A stretch of DNA of 64,000 nt from Apium graveolens (taxonomy: Eukaryota > Streptophyta > Magnoliopsida > Apiales > Apiaceae). The DNA is taken from the NCBI RefSeq assembly GCF_009905375.1, contig NC_133653.1, forward strand, positions 88,401,004 through 88,465,003, in the 5' to 3' direction. The position numbers were made by a program, and so were the translations under genes. The notes under the pieces are model-generated. The model searched no databases, was not told the origin of the DNA, and saw only the letters and a program-made list of their open reading frames with translations. This document shows positions 1-10,869 of this stretch, one piece after another (positions within the stretch are counted from its first letter, which is position 1; each line of letters starts with the position of its first letter).

Positions 1-1001
1 GCCTAAGTGAGGCCTTGATGTCAAACCAATTGCAAAAGTTGGATTAAAGTCATAAGATGTCATAGGAGTCAAAGTATAGCAAAGGCACAAGGTAGAAATT
101 CATATTTCTGCCAAGGCACTCAAAGGGGTGCCAAAGTGTGCAACCAGGGAAGTCTAGTCGGTGCATTGGTTATTAAGAGTCCTTATAAGTGAGGCCTCTA
201 AGTCATATCACCTCAGTGAGATAGTTTAGAGTCTTTTCAAGCTTTGTGAATTAGTTAGGAGTGAAGGACTTGGGTGGAGATACCTTTTCCACCAAAACAC
301 CCAAGAGTCACCATTAGAGTCATATTTAGAAACTTAATGAAGTGTATTGCATTGTATGTGTGTCCTGTGTGAGGCCTTGACCTCATAATGAGTTTGGGAG
401 TTTGTGAGGCCTGTATGAACCCTGATCTTAATAACATTCCCTCATTTAGACAACTTGTCACTCGAACCTTGACAATACATACACTTGTTATCTTGTCCTT
501 GATCAAGAACCCTTTGAATTGAAATGAATTGATTAAAAGGAATTGGATTGTATTCTCTAATAAGACTGAGGCGCCAGTCACTGTTATAATTTTAAAACCT
601 CAGTAGAAGGGAACCTGATGGTTTTATATGGCCAATGTGTGCCAAGGATCCTCAATAGTTGTGAATCACTTGTTATGTGGTTTGGAGCTTTGATGTGGGC
701 TGATCACCCCTCATTGCACATAGCGTCGTGCAGATTTCCATTTCCATTCACTTATTAAAGACTTGAACTTTTATTTGAGATTTCATAGTATTGATTTACC
801 TTCTGTTATTGTTTTATCGAGCTTATTATGAATTGTTATACACTGTTATTCACTTGCTGAGCATTTTGCTCATTAATATTGTTATTGATGCTATCCCTTC
901 AGTGAAACCCGAAGATGGTTCGTTTCAAGCAAACCGCGCGTAAGACAAGTGGGAACTCTGGGTATGCCTACCGTCAGATGTTGGAGCAGGTAGGGAACTA
1001 G
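1..1001 (+). repeat. 5' LTR of gypsy element 1, left segment, with an internal deletion
   Basis: Aligns from base 1 with the 3' LTR from about 17489, up to the copia insertion at 1001. At about 393-418 the copy jumps from the equivalent of about 17893 to about 18693, so about 0.8 kb present in the 3' LTR is missing, with a short filler at the junction that resembles the nearby TGTGAGGCC. No coding sequence is supported; the short reverse-strand ORF at 255-581 is LTR sequence. Confidence 0.88.
997..1001. repeat. Target-site duplication ACTAG, left copy (copia insertion)
   Basis: ACTAG sits directly before the copia LTR start TGAAAG and again at 9634-9638 directly after the 3' LTR. The uninterrupted site is visible in the other gypsy LTR at 19267-19271, where the same flanks join with a single ACTAG. 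Confidence 0.92.
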
Positions 1002-2701
1002 TGAAAGAGATATGTCCTAAGTCCAATCATGTATGAGGATGTAGGAATAACTTTTATGTAATCTGTTTTGATTTCATTGATATTAATAAAAGACTTGTTT
1101 TTATTGCGGGCTCTATCTATTTAAATGTTTAAATAAGATATACCACAGTTTAGAGTAAAGCCTTTTATGGATTGTGATGAGATCATAATAATGAGACCTA
1201 AAAGATGATAACTCTAAACTTAAATAGTTCCTGGTCGTAGGATTACTAACTGGTAATTAATAATCCGCAAAGATCGGTACATACTATGCTTGCTTCATTA
1301 TGAAGGATGTCTGTTCTCATAAACATTTGTGTGGTGACGCTATAGCTAGTATGTAGGTGCTTATTATAGAATAAGTTCACTGAACATGACTCACACATCT
1401 GAACAACTGATGGAGTTCACTCACGTGTCAGCAGTTGTTCACATAGTGATAGTTGTACAAGTATCCTTAGACTTGAGGTCATCATAGTCATCTTGTGTAC
1501 ACTGAGCTATGCTTTGGTTTAGTTCTTAGTCTCAAGGGACAATTATAAGGGCTCTACTGGGTATAGGAATTTGTACACGAAGATAGTGTATGATCAATAA
1601 AGGATCTACCCCTTCCAGTGAAGGAAGAGAATGTTCAATGCTGATCCACTTATGTTAGTTCAGGAATCTCTAGCCAGAGTGAATGAAATTAGAAAGGAGT
1701 TTCTAATTTACATTAAACAGAACTAAGCATAGTGAATGGGAAAACAAGTGATTAAATAAGATAGGCTTGACACAAGTTCCATGCCTTATATTTAATCGTG
1801 ACATTGCAGGGTAGAAGAAATTAATTGTACGGTAACTACTCACTGAATAGGTTCTTGGTATTCTAAGCAGTGAATTCGTATTATCCGGATAGTCGCGATA
1901 TGCTGAGAAGTATCCCTCGCGATGTAGAATAAATATGATTAATTAATTAATCATATTTAATGAATTAGAGAATTTATATAAATAATGATAAAATAGTTTT
2001 ATTATTATTTATTTCTACTACCGGCTTAATATTGAACCTACAGGGTCACACCATAAAAGAGAATGATTTAATGGTGGAGGAATTAATTAATAATGGCTGA
2101 TAATTATTTTTTAATGAAATAAATAATTAATTGGAAAATTTAATAATTGATTAAATGAGATTTAATTGATTATAAATTAATTAAGAAAAGGTCTTAATAT
2201 TATTAATTAAGAATTTAATTTTTGGAAATTAAATCAAGAGAGAGAATTATTTTTAAAGTTTTTAGAAAAAGGATTAATAATTAAAAGGTGTTTTAATTAT
2301 TAATGAGAATAATAAAGGGTTAATAATAATAATATTTTATAAAAAAAATTCAGCTGAAATTTTTTGCCTATAAATATACTATTATAAACTCTATTTTTGC
2401 CTCAACCTAAAAATTTTACAAAACCCTAATTCTCTCCACCTCCTCCTTCTCCATTACATCGTTTTCTTGGTGGATACCGGTGGAGTGCTTCACACTTGAA
2501 GAGCAGCTGCTAAGGATCTCCGCTCGTGGTTCTTGGATCGCTATTAAAGACCTCCATCTTTCCATTAATGTAAAGCTTCTTAAGGTAAAATACTGAACTA
2601 CGAATTAAATATTATTTTTCGCATGAATCCTGCGGAGGGTTTCAGTTTTTTTAAGATTTAAATTTATGTTTCCGTTGCGTTTATGTGCTAAAAACCCTTC
2701 A
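1002..2701 (+). repeat. 5' LTR of the copia element
   Basis: Begins TGAAAGAGATATG and ends CCCTTCA just before the PBS. It is matched by 7931-9633. A TATA box lies at 2369-2376, then a CT-rich stretch (about 2430-2465) typical of a 5' leader. The stretch from about 1930 to 2340 is very AT-rich. No coding sequence. Confidence 0.93.
2369..2376 (+). promoter_or_regulatory. TATA box of the copia 5' LTR
   Basis: TATAAATA, conserved in the 3' LTR at 9300-9307, followed about 60 bases on by a CT-rich leader. It likely sets the U3/R boundary and the start of the genomic RNA. From here to 2584 the only ATG I see is immediately followed by TAA (near 2567). Confidence 0.6.
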
Positions 2702-2702
2702 A

Positions 2703-2714
2703 TGGTATCAGAGC
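2703..2714 (+). other. Primer-binding site, initiator tRNA-Met (copia)
   Basis: TGGTATCAGAGC, complementary to the 3' end of plant initiator tRNA-Met, one base after the LTR end. It primes minus-strand DNA synthesis. Confidence 0.92.
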
Positions 2715-4097
2715 TACTTGCGAAAAGATTTTAATTCGTTTATGTGTTTAACTGTTTTCGATATATGAGCATGTACGTGATTCGCCATAATTTGATGTTG
2801 ATATAATATGCTTATATATGTATGGTTTTGAATATATGATATTCATGTGAGTTGTATAATCATAAGATGATTATGTAATCTGTATATATACTGATATATA
2901 CATGATTTATGTTTTTTCTAATTATGAGAATTTATTAGATACGGATTCTGAATTGGCTGCTGCAGATTTGCTAAAATCTGGGTGTGGTGTCCGATTTACG
3001 CAAACGAATACCCTATTCCATAAGTAAACGAGCGTCTGAACAAAACTGATAGCAAAAGCTATCAACGACTCGTATGTAAGGCATTTGACGTCGTTTACTG
3101 CCCATAAACAGTGATTCTTGTTTTTCTGATTTGATTCTGATTTTTCTGATTTTTGTCATATTTTCTTTTTATGATTAGATCATGGATAATATGATATGTT
3201 AAGATCTGATTATGTGTTTTAATATGATTTTATATGTTGTATGAGCATGGTGGATGGTTATGGCCTTTCAACCTTAGTGTAATGGTTTTGGTTTTAAATA
3301 CGACTTGCATGTCGTCAATCTTTGTAATCATAAATCTCGAATGTAACTCGAGTTATTCTTGCAAGTTCATTAGATTAGTTTTACTTTCAATCATGTAATG
3401 TAATTGAAGACTCAAGAAGGCTATCCAATGGAGGTGATACAAAGAAGAAGACGAGGCATACAAGAAGTCTAAACAAAGAAGAAGACTTATGTAATAAGTA
3501 GTTGTATTTATTTCCATCACCATATTAGATTGACCTTGATCTTTATCATGAGCTTGATAAAGATCACATAGGATGGGGCCATAACCAAACACATTTACTT
3601 TTTTGCACTTTATATTTACTTGTTTATTTAATTTTATATATGAGATATATGCCTATGTTTACCATGCAATGATAGATTTAGGTGAACTTAAATCAATATA
3701 AGGCATGCTCTAGAAAATCTAGAATAGAAAATGTTTTTTGCCTTAACAATAAATATTATGAATACGATGTTCGCCGGAACCAGAAGTAAAAATTTTGGTA
3801 GATAGGGATCACATAAAAACTTCATGAGATTCTTGTGTTTATGAAACACTTAATTGAATATGAATTTTCAATATTGAGAGAAAGGATGATTCTGTCAACA
3901 ACAGATTTCTATCTGTAAGAAAGGGTTATTAAGTGACGCCTCTTGACAATGCTCCACCCGATCTGGGAATCATCTGATTATCGATTATTGATTTGAAATA
4001 TTTAATTTAAAAGGAAGAATCTCCTTATAACATGATTATGATTGCAACGTAATATAATCCTCTAAAATTAAATAATATCAAGTAGTAATTGGCCAAT
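2715..4097 (+). other. Copia leader, no coding sequence seen
   Basis: About 1.4 kb of AT-rich sequence between PBS and hairpin array. It holds many scattered ATGs and stops in all forward frames. A degenerate copy of the hairpin loop motif (TGCTCCACCCG) lies at 3950-3960, and a 6-bp inverted repeat ACAGAT/ATCTGT lies near 3901-3916. Nothing else recognised. Confidence 0.6.
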
Positions 4098-4481
4098 GAC
4101 ACAACGGGCTTGTGTCGGTCATAGCCTTCCAACATGGTAGAAAGTGGTTCTTATTTTTAAATCATTGTCGTTTCGTGCTACAGCCGAGGGCTTTGATTGT
4201 GAAATAAGAAATACTTGTCTATTACATAGAGATGTGTACATTGAATTAGAATCTAAAGGTCGGTACGTGCTACAGCCGTGGGCCGTTGGAGACTGATTCA
4301 ATTGTACGAAATATTGGGTTAGACTTGACTTAGAATATTGAGTTTATCGTGCCACAGCCGTGACTCAATTATTCAAGAGGCTAAACTTATATTAGGGAAT
4401 AACATAAGATGTAATTGACAAGAGTTGTCTGTCTATTGAACATCACATGACGTTTCATGCCACAGCCGAGGTTGTGTGATG
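4098..4481 (+). other. Hairpin array with shared loop motif TGCYACAGCCG
   Basis: Four copies of TGCYACAGCCG (4176-4186, 4268-4278, 4350-4360, 4458-4468) each lie between inverted repeats of different sequence. Stem pairs are 4148-4157 with 4201-4210 plus 4160-4164 with 4194-4198; 4236-4246 with 4296-4307 (one bulge); 4333-4343 with 4363-4374 (one bulge); and 4441-4447 with 4475-4481. A further 7-bp hairpin without the motif lies at 4098-4116. Different stems around one constant loop suggest a selected RNA structure, plausibly for genomic RNA packaging or dimerisation. The function is inference. Confidence 0.55.
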
Positions 4482-4670
4482 GAATGTAGGATCCCTATTC
4501 CCACTAGCATTATGAATGCTTAATTTTCACTTAGGGGGTTGAAAAAATTAGATAAACTAGTGGGAGACACTTATGAATAAAGACCCGATTCATATAGTGT
4601 TTTGAAATGAAATTGAATATTTGCTAAGTGTTGTTATGTGTTTATCATTTACAGATTTACTATATTCGTC

Positions 4671-7600
4671 ATGTCTTCTGCACTATCACTCCGGAGCATA
4701 CTAGATGCTCACAAGTTGACTGGTCCTAATTTAGCCGTTTGTTTTAACTGTAACAAGTTGGGGCACTGGAAGAGGAACTGCAAGGTTTACCTTGCAGAAT
4801 TGAAGAAGAAGGGCAGTAAGACTACCGCTTCTGATTCAGGCATGTTCATGATCGAAGTTAATATGTCACTAGGTCAAATTTCTACTTGGGTATTAGATAC
4901 CGTCTGTGGTTCTCATATTTGCAATTCATTGCAAGGACTAAAGGGAAGTAGGACTCTTGAAAAAGATGAGGTGATTCTACGTATGGGCAATGGAGCAAGG
5001 GTTGCGGCCATATCTGTAGGATCATTTAGTTTACATATGCCTACGGGCAAGACTATTATTTTGAATAATTGTTATTACGTTCCCTCTATTATGAGGAATA
5101 TTATTTCTATTCCTATGTTGGATTTGGATGGTTTTTCATTTATTATTAAGAATAATGAATGTTCTATCCTTAGAGATGATGTTCTTTATGGACGTGGTAT
5201 TATAAATAATGGTCTATATGTATGTGACGTAGAGCATGATTTACTTCAGATTGAACAAACTAATAAAAGAAAACGAGATGATGAAAATCTGACCTATTTA
5301 TGGCACTGTAGGCTACGTCATATTAGTGAAAATAGACTGCGGACATTGCATAAGGAAGGGTTACTTGATCCCTTTGATTTTGAACTATATCCTACATGCG
5401 AGTCTTGTCTATTGGGTAAAATGACCAATTCTCCATTTAGTGGACATGGAGAAAGGGCTGCAGATTTGCTAGAATTGGTACACACAGATGTATGTGGACC
5501 AATGTCTACACAAGCCATGGGTGGATTTTCATACTTCATCACTTTCATAGATGATCGATCTAGATTCAGATATGTGTATTTGATGAAACACAAGTCTGAA
5601 GCCTTTGAAAAGTTCAAAGAATATAAGTATGAAGTGGAGAAACAAACCAAATATAGTATTATAACTCTTCGATCAGATCGAGGTGGTGAATACTTGAATG
5701 GAGAGTTTCTAGATTATCTCAAAGAAAATGGTATAGTCTCCCAGTGGACTCCTCCATATATTCCACAGTTGAATGGGGTATCTGAAAGGAGAAATCGAAC
5801 TTTGTTAGACATGGTTCGGTCCATGATGAGCTATGCGAATCTTCCAGTATTCCTATGGGGTTATGCATTGGAAACCTCAGCATATTTACTGAATAAGGTG
5901 CCTTCCAAATCTATTCTTGAAACACCATATGAGATATGGAAAGAAAGGAAACCGAGTCTTAAACACGTTAAGATTTGGGGATGTCCAGCTTATGTCAAGA
6001 AAGTTGACCCAGATAAGCTGGAATCTCGATCCGTAAAATGTAATTTTATGGGATTTCCTAAAGAGACTTTGGGGTATTACTTTTACACCGATCATCGGGT
6101 GTTTGTCTCCATACATGCTACCTTCTTGGAAAAGGAGTTTATCCTTGAAGGAAACAGTAGGAGCAAACTTGAACTTGATGAAGTTCAAGAAGCACAAACT
6201 ACTACGGATCAAGTGGAAACACCTGTTCAGACTGAACAACCTTCTGTGGAACAGCCCATTCGTAGGACAGGGAGAGTGTCTAGCCAACCTGAGAGGTATT
6301 ATGGCCTTGTCATTGAGAATGACAATGAGTTGTCAATCATTGATGATGACGACCCTGTGACCTATAATGAGGCTATGAGTAGTGTTGACTCAGAGAAATG
6401 ACATAGTGCCATGAAATCCGAAATGGAATCTATGTATACCAACCAAGTATGGACTCTGGTTGAGGCACCTGAAGGCGTTAAGCCTATTGGGTGCAAGTGG
6501 GTATACAAGAGAAAGATTGGAGCAGATGGCCAGGTGGAGACCTATAAGGCCAGGCTCGTGGCAAAAGGATTCAAACAAAGGCAAGGGATTGACTTTCAAG
6601 AAACTTTTTCGCCTGTAGCCCTGTTAAAATCAATTCAGATTTTGCTTGCGATTGCTGCTTACTACGACTATGAGATCTGACAAATGGACGTGAAAACGGC
6701 CTTCCTCAATGGGGAACTTGAGGAGGAAGTGTATATGACACAGCTAGAGGGTTTTTTTCCAAGGGAAATGAACACCTAGTGTGTAAGCTGCTGCGAACCA
6801 TATATGGTTTAAGGCAAGCTTCTCGTAGATGGAACATCCGTTTTGATGAGATAATCAAAGAGTTGGTTTTATCAAAAACATAGATGAACCATGTGTCTAC
6901 AAGAAGGTTAGTGGGAGCGCGGTAATATTTCTTGTATTGTATGTGGATGACATACTTCTTATAGGAAATGATATACCGATGCTACAATCAGTCAAAGTAT
7001 GGCTATCAAGAAATTTCACCATGAAGAACTTGGGAGAAGCATCCTACATTCTCGATATGAAGATCTATATAGATAGATCTAGAAGAATGATAGGTCTTAC
7101 CCAGGGTACATACATCCAGAAAGTGTTTAAAAGGTTTAGCATGGAAAACTCCAAAAGAGGTCTCATATCGATGAGCCATGGAGTGTCCCTTTCCGAAAAA
7201 ATGTCTCCTAAGACACCTGAGGAAAGAGAGCATATGAGTAAGATTCCTTATGCTTCAGCAATAGGATCTATCATGTACGCGATGTTGTGTAAAAGGTGTG
7301 ATGTTGCTTATTCAATTAGTATGACGAGCAGATATCAGTCCAATCCAGGTGAAGACCACTGGAAAGCAGTAAAAAACATCCTTAAGTACTTGCGAAGGAC
7401 TCAGGCCATCTTTCTTGTTTTTGGTGGTGAATTTGAGTTGAAAATAGAGGGTTATAGTGACTCTAGTTTTCAATCATAAAGTGATAGCAAATCCATGTCA
7501 GGGGACGTGTTTACTCTGAATGGTGGTGCAATTAGTTGGAAGAGTTCCAAACAGTCTACAACGGCTTACTCCACAGCGGAAGCAGAATATATAGCTGCAA

Positions 7601-7916
7601 GTGAGGCTGCAAAAGAAGCCGTTTGGATAAGGAAATTTGTTTCTGAGTTGGGAGTTGTTCCTAGTGTTGAAGAGCCTATTGTGATAACAACGCAGCAATA
7701 GCACAAGCCAAGGAACCTAGGTCTCATAGAAATTCCAAACATGTCTTGCGGCGCTTTCATCTGAATAGGGAGATTGTTGAAAGAGGAGATGTCAACGTCG
7801 AGAGAGTTGACACACATAACAACGTAGCAGACCCACTCACAAAGCCACTTTCTCAAAGTCACTTTGATCGTCATAAAGACAAGATGGGTATTAGATACCA
7901 GAGTGATTGGCTTTAG
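4671..7916 (+). pseudogene. Copia gag(-deleted)-pol polyprotein relic
   Basis: Best start is ATG 4671, not the in-frame ATG at 4638 that lies before the splice-like ACAG. The reading frame is open to a TGA at 6399. The first residues look like the N-terminus of a Tork-type gag but pass straight into a CCHC knuckle (4740-4781), so the capsid region is missing. Protease has D-T-V where D-T-G is expected (4896-4904). Integrase keeps an H-x4-H and C-x2-C zinc motif and the D, D and E residues (HTD, SDRGGEY, SERRN). RT continues after TGA codons at 6399 and 6678, both at a position normally Trp, then suffers frameshifts near 6753 and 6865. YVDD is intact at about 6940. RNase H is broken by a stop at 7477 and a frameshift near 7688; the frame ends with TAG at 7914. 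Cannot be active as it stands. Confidence 0.9.
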
Positions 7917-7930
7917 TACAAGTGGAAGAT
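7917..7930 (+). other. Copia polypurine tract region
   Basis: Purine-rich AAGTGGAAGA directly before the 3' LTR; primes plus-strand synthesis in this family. Confidence 0.65.
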
Positions 7931-9633
7931 TGAAAGAGATATGTCCTAAGTCCAATCATGTATGAGGATTTAGGAATAACTTTTATGTAATCTATTTTGA
8001 TTTCATTAATATTAATAAAAGACTTGTTTTTATTGCGGGCTCTATCTATTTAAATGTTTAAATAAGATATACCACAGTTTAGAGTAAAGCCTTTTATGGA
8101 TTGTGATGAGATCATAATAATGAGACCTAAAAGATGATAACTCTAAACTTAAATAGTTCCTGGTCGTAGGATTACTAACTGGTAATTAATAATCCGCAAA
8201 GATCGGTACATACTATGCTTGCTTCATTATGAAGGATGTCTGTTCTCATAGACATTTGTGTGGTGACACTATAGCTAGTATGTAGGTGCTTATTATAGAA
8301 TAAGTTCACTGAACATGACTCACACAGCTGAACAACTGATGGAGTTCACTCACGTGTCAGCAGTTGTTCACATAGTGATAGTTGTACAACTATCCTTAGA
8401 CTTGAGGTCATCATAGTCATCTTGTGTACACTGAACTATGCTTTGGTTTAGTTCTTAATCTCAGGGGACAATTATAAGGGCTCTACTGGGTATAGGAATT
8501 TGTACACGAAGATATTGTATGATCAATAAAGGATCTACCCCTTCCAGTGAAGGAAGAGAATGTTCAATGTTGATCCACTTATGTTAGTTCAGGACTCTCT
8601 GGCCAGAGTGAATGAAATTAGAAAGGAGTTTCTAATTTACATTAAATAGAACTAAGCATAGTGAATGGGAAAGCAAGTGATTAAAGAAGATAGGCTTGAC
8701 ACAAGTTCCATGCCTTATATTTAATCGTGACATTGCAGGGTAGAAGGAATTAATTGTACGGTAACTACTCACTGAATAGGTTCTTGGTATTCTAAGCAGT
8801 GAATTCGTATTATCCGGATAGTCGCGATATGCTGAGAAGTATCCCTCACGATGTAGAATAAATATGATTAATTAATTAATCATATTTAATGAATTAGAGA
8901 ATTTATATAAATAATGATAAAATAGTTTTATTATTATTTATTTCTACTACCGGCTTAATATTGAACCTACAAGGTCACAACATAAAAGAGAATGATTTAA
9001 TGGTGGAGAAATTAATTAATAATAGCCGATAATTATTTATTTATGAAATAAATAATTAATTGGAAAATTTAATAATTGATTAAATGAGATTTAATTGATT
9101 ATAAATTAATTAAGAAAAGGTTCTTGATATTATTTATTAAGAATTTAATTTTTGGAAATTAAATCAAGAGAGAGAATTATTTCTAAAGTGTTTAGAAAAA
9201 GGATTAATAATTAAAAGGTGTTTTAATTATTAATGAGAATAATAAAGGGTTAATAATAATAATATTTTATGGGAAAATTTTCAGCTGAAAATTTTTGCCT
9301 ATAAATATACTATTATAAACCCTATTTTTGCCTCAAGCTAAAAATTTTACAAAACCCTAATTCTCTCCACCTCCTCCTTCTCCATTACATCGTTTTCTTG
9401 GTGGATACCGGTGGAGTGCTTCACACTTGAGGAGCAGCTGCTAAGGATCTCCGCTCGTGGTTCTTGGATCGCTTTTAAAGACCTCCATATTTCCATTAAT
9501 GTAAAGCTTCTTAAGGTAAACATACTGAACTACGAATTAAATATTATTTTTCGCATGGATCCTGCGGAGGGTTTCGGTTTTTTTAAGATTTAAACTTACG
9601 TTTCCGTTGCGTTTATGTGCTAAAAACCCTTAA
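7931..9633 (+). repeat. 3' LTR of the copia element
   Basis: Copy of 1002-2701; starts TGAAAGAGATATG. Its last bases read CCCTTAA where the 5' copy has CCCTTCA, so the terminal CA has changed to AA. TATA at 9300-9307. The small ORF at 9411-9593 is LTR leader sequence and not treated as a gene. Confidence 0.92.
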
Positions 9634-9866
9634 ACTAGTAGTTCCGTAATGTTTATAAACTTTGGGTTTAAAACTTGGTAGTAATTTTGACATAAGATAT
9701 TTTGGTCTGTAATATTAAAAGATGTTAGATGTTGTTCAAACTTATTCCTGTGAATCCGGGGATTGTGGTTAAGGCTTGTAGCTTTAATATTCTAACTACT
9801 TGTAGTACTTTACTGTTTAATCAATATTATGCATAATTCTGTTAGTTAGTAATGTGGTCCGTCACA
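9634..9866 (+). repeat. 5' LTR of gypsy element 1, right segment
   Basis: Starts with the right ACTAG duplication (9634-9638), continues colinearly with 19267-19499 and ends GTCACA just before the PBS. Confidence 0.9.
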
Positions 9867-9869
9867 GGT

Positions 9870-9881
9870 TGGTATCAGAGC
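9870..9881 (+). other. Primer-binding site, tRNA-Met (gypsy element 1)
   Basis: TGGTATCAGAGC three bases after the LTR end. Confidence 0.92.
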
Positions 9882-10047
9882 CACAGGTTTGAGTCATTGA
9901 ACAATATAGGATAAATGAATATAGGATACGAATTTAGAGGATAGGATAAACTTAGATCATTTAGGTTTTTGGGATGTTAGAATCTATAGGTTTTTCTTTA
10001 ACCCTTTTATTTATAACCACGTATATATACATATAATTGTTTGTCAG

Positions 10048-10377
10048 AAAACATCCTCATCGACTCCCGGATTCCCTACTACTGTGCCATTCCCTCTTTA
10101 CGAGCAAGTTGTAAGGATGGTTGATCGACTGGAAGGCGAGAACGCGAATCTTTGACGTAGGGTGGACCAGTTTTACAGCGAGGACTTTGATGACGAGCCC
10201 AACCTACCTCGACTAATAGCCAGGCTTGAGGACATCATCCAGATGGCTGAGGACCGATTGACATTGATAATTCCACACTGTGAGAGAGAGAGTGAGGTCA
10301 CCCTTACCGCCATTGCCAACGAGCTCCGCCGAGTGATTAGTCGTCTCCGTGCCCCTGTTTCCGCACCATCCTCTTAG
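10048..10377 (+). pseudogene. Pre-gag ORF relic of gypsy element 1
   Basis: A separate reading frame between PBS and gag. From a splice-like TTTGTCAG (ending 10047) one frame runs to TAG at 10375, broken by one TGA (10156-10158, likely from CGA). It encodes a short proline/serine start, then a charged, leucine-spaced helical segment (LPRLIARLEDIIQMAEDRL in the middle; a second helix with LRRVISRLR). No ATG is visible in the frame after the acceptor. Its position and layout match the longer pre-gag ORFs at 23778-24295 and 52029-52541, although sequence similarity is weak. Function unknown; no domain recognised. Confidence 0.6.
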
Positions 10378-10869
10378 ACTATCATATAGTCTACTTATTT
10401 CCAGCATCATTGTTGATTAGTACTTTGATTTCCATTTGTACCTTGTACCCGAATTGTTTCGGGAAGACTTTATTCGCACTTTATTTCCTGTTCGTACTTT
10501 ATTCGCACTTTTCATTCGAACTAATGTTAATTTCGCACTTTGATTATCTTTATTGACATCTCATTACCATGCTATATGCTTGCTTAGATAGAATTTTGTT
10601 GTTTAAATGCTGTTGACCCCTTTAGAACTTGATCATGTCTAATCTTTCCCTAAGATATCCATTGAATATACCTTTGCTTATATAATTGCATATGTTAGTT
10701 GTGATACCTTAATAAGTTGCACCTCATCATTGAATAACAATAATAATAGACCTTTGTATTGTTGAACACACCTTGAATAAGACCTTATTACTTAATATTT
10801 ACTCTTGTTATAACTTGTGTATGCAAATATTGAACTGTGAATAAACCTTTCTTGTATACATTCAGAATC
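10378..10869 (+). other. Spacer between pre-gag ORF and gag of element 1
   Basis: About 490 bases, T- and AT-rich, without a supported ORF. Ends in a pyrimidine-rich run and TACATTCAG (AG at 10864-10865), five bases before the gag ATG, resembling a 3' splice site. Confidence 0.5.

Larger units (their letters stand above)
2585..4654 (+). other. Putative intron covering the copia leader
   Basis: AAG|GTAAAA at 2585 resembles a 5' splice site (conserved in the 3' LTR as AAG|GTAAAC). ATCATTTACAG ending at 4654 resembles a 3' splice site, 16 bases before the likely ATG at 4671. Removing it would delete the PBS, the hairpin array and many upstream ATGs, leaving a short exon for translation. Splicing in a plant copia element is known for Arabidopsis EVD/ATCOPIA93; here it is inference only. 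Confidence 0.35.
1002..9633 (+). mobile_element. Complete Ty1/copia element (Tork-like), nested in gypsy LTR
   Basis: Two about 1.70 kb LTRs (1002-2701, 7931-9633) flank a tRNA-Met PBS, a 1.9 kb leader, and a gag/pol relic in copia order (zinc knuckle, protease, integrase, RT, RNase H). ACTAG duplications flank it. The first 95 bases of the two LTRs differ at three positions, so the insertion is fairly young, yet the pol frame already has several stops and frameshifts and most of gag is missing. The lineage (Tork) is inferred from the gag start and RT wording around the DVKTAFLNG motif. Confidence 0.93.

Noticed and set aside
255..581. 108-codon reverse-strand ORF
   Set aside because: Inside the LTR of element 1 and across its deletion junction; the other LTR does not preserve it.
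4098..4481. Hairpin array as a microRNA precursor
   Set aside because: Arms are short (7-15 bp) and loops contain the conserved part, the reverse of a plant microRNA precursor.
5886..6287. 133-codon ORF antisense to copia integrase
   Set aside because: Shadow of the pol frame; no start context or independent support.
9870..9881. tRNA-like matches at each TGGTATCAGAGC
   Set aside because: Only a 12-base match to a tRNA 3' end beside an LTR: primer-binding sites, not tRNA genes.
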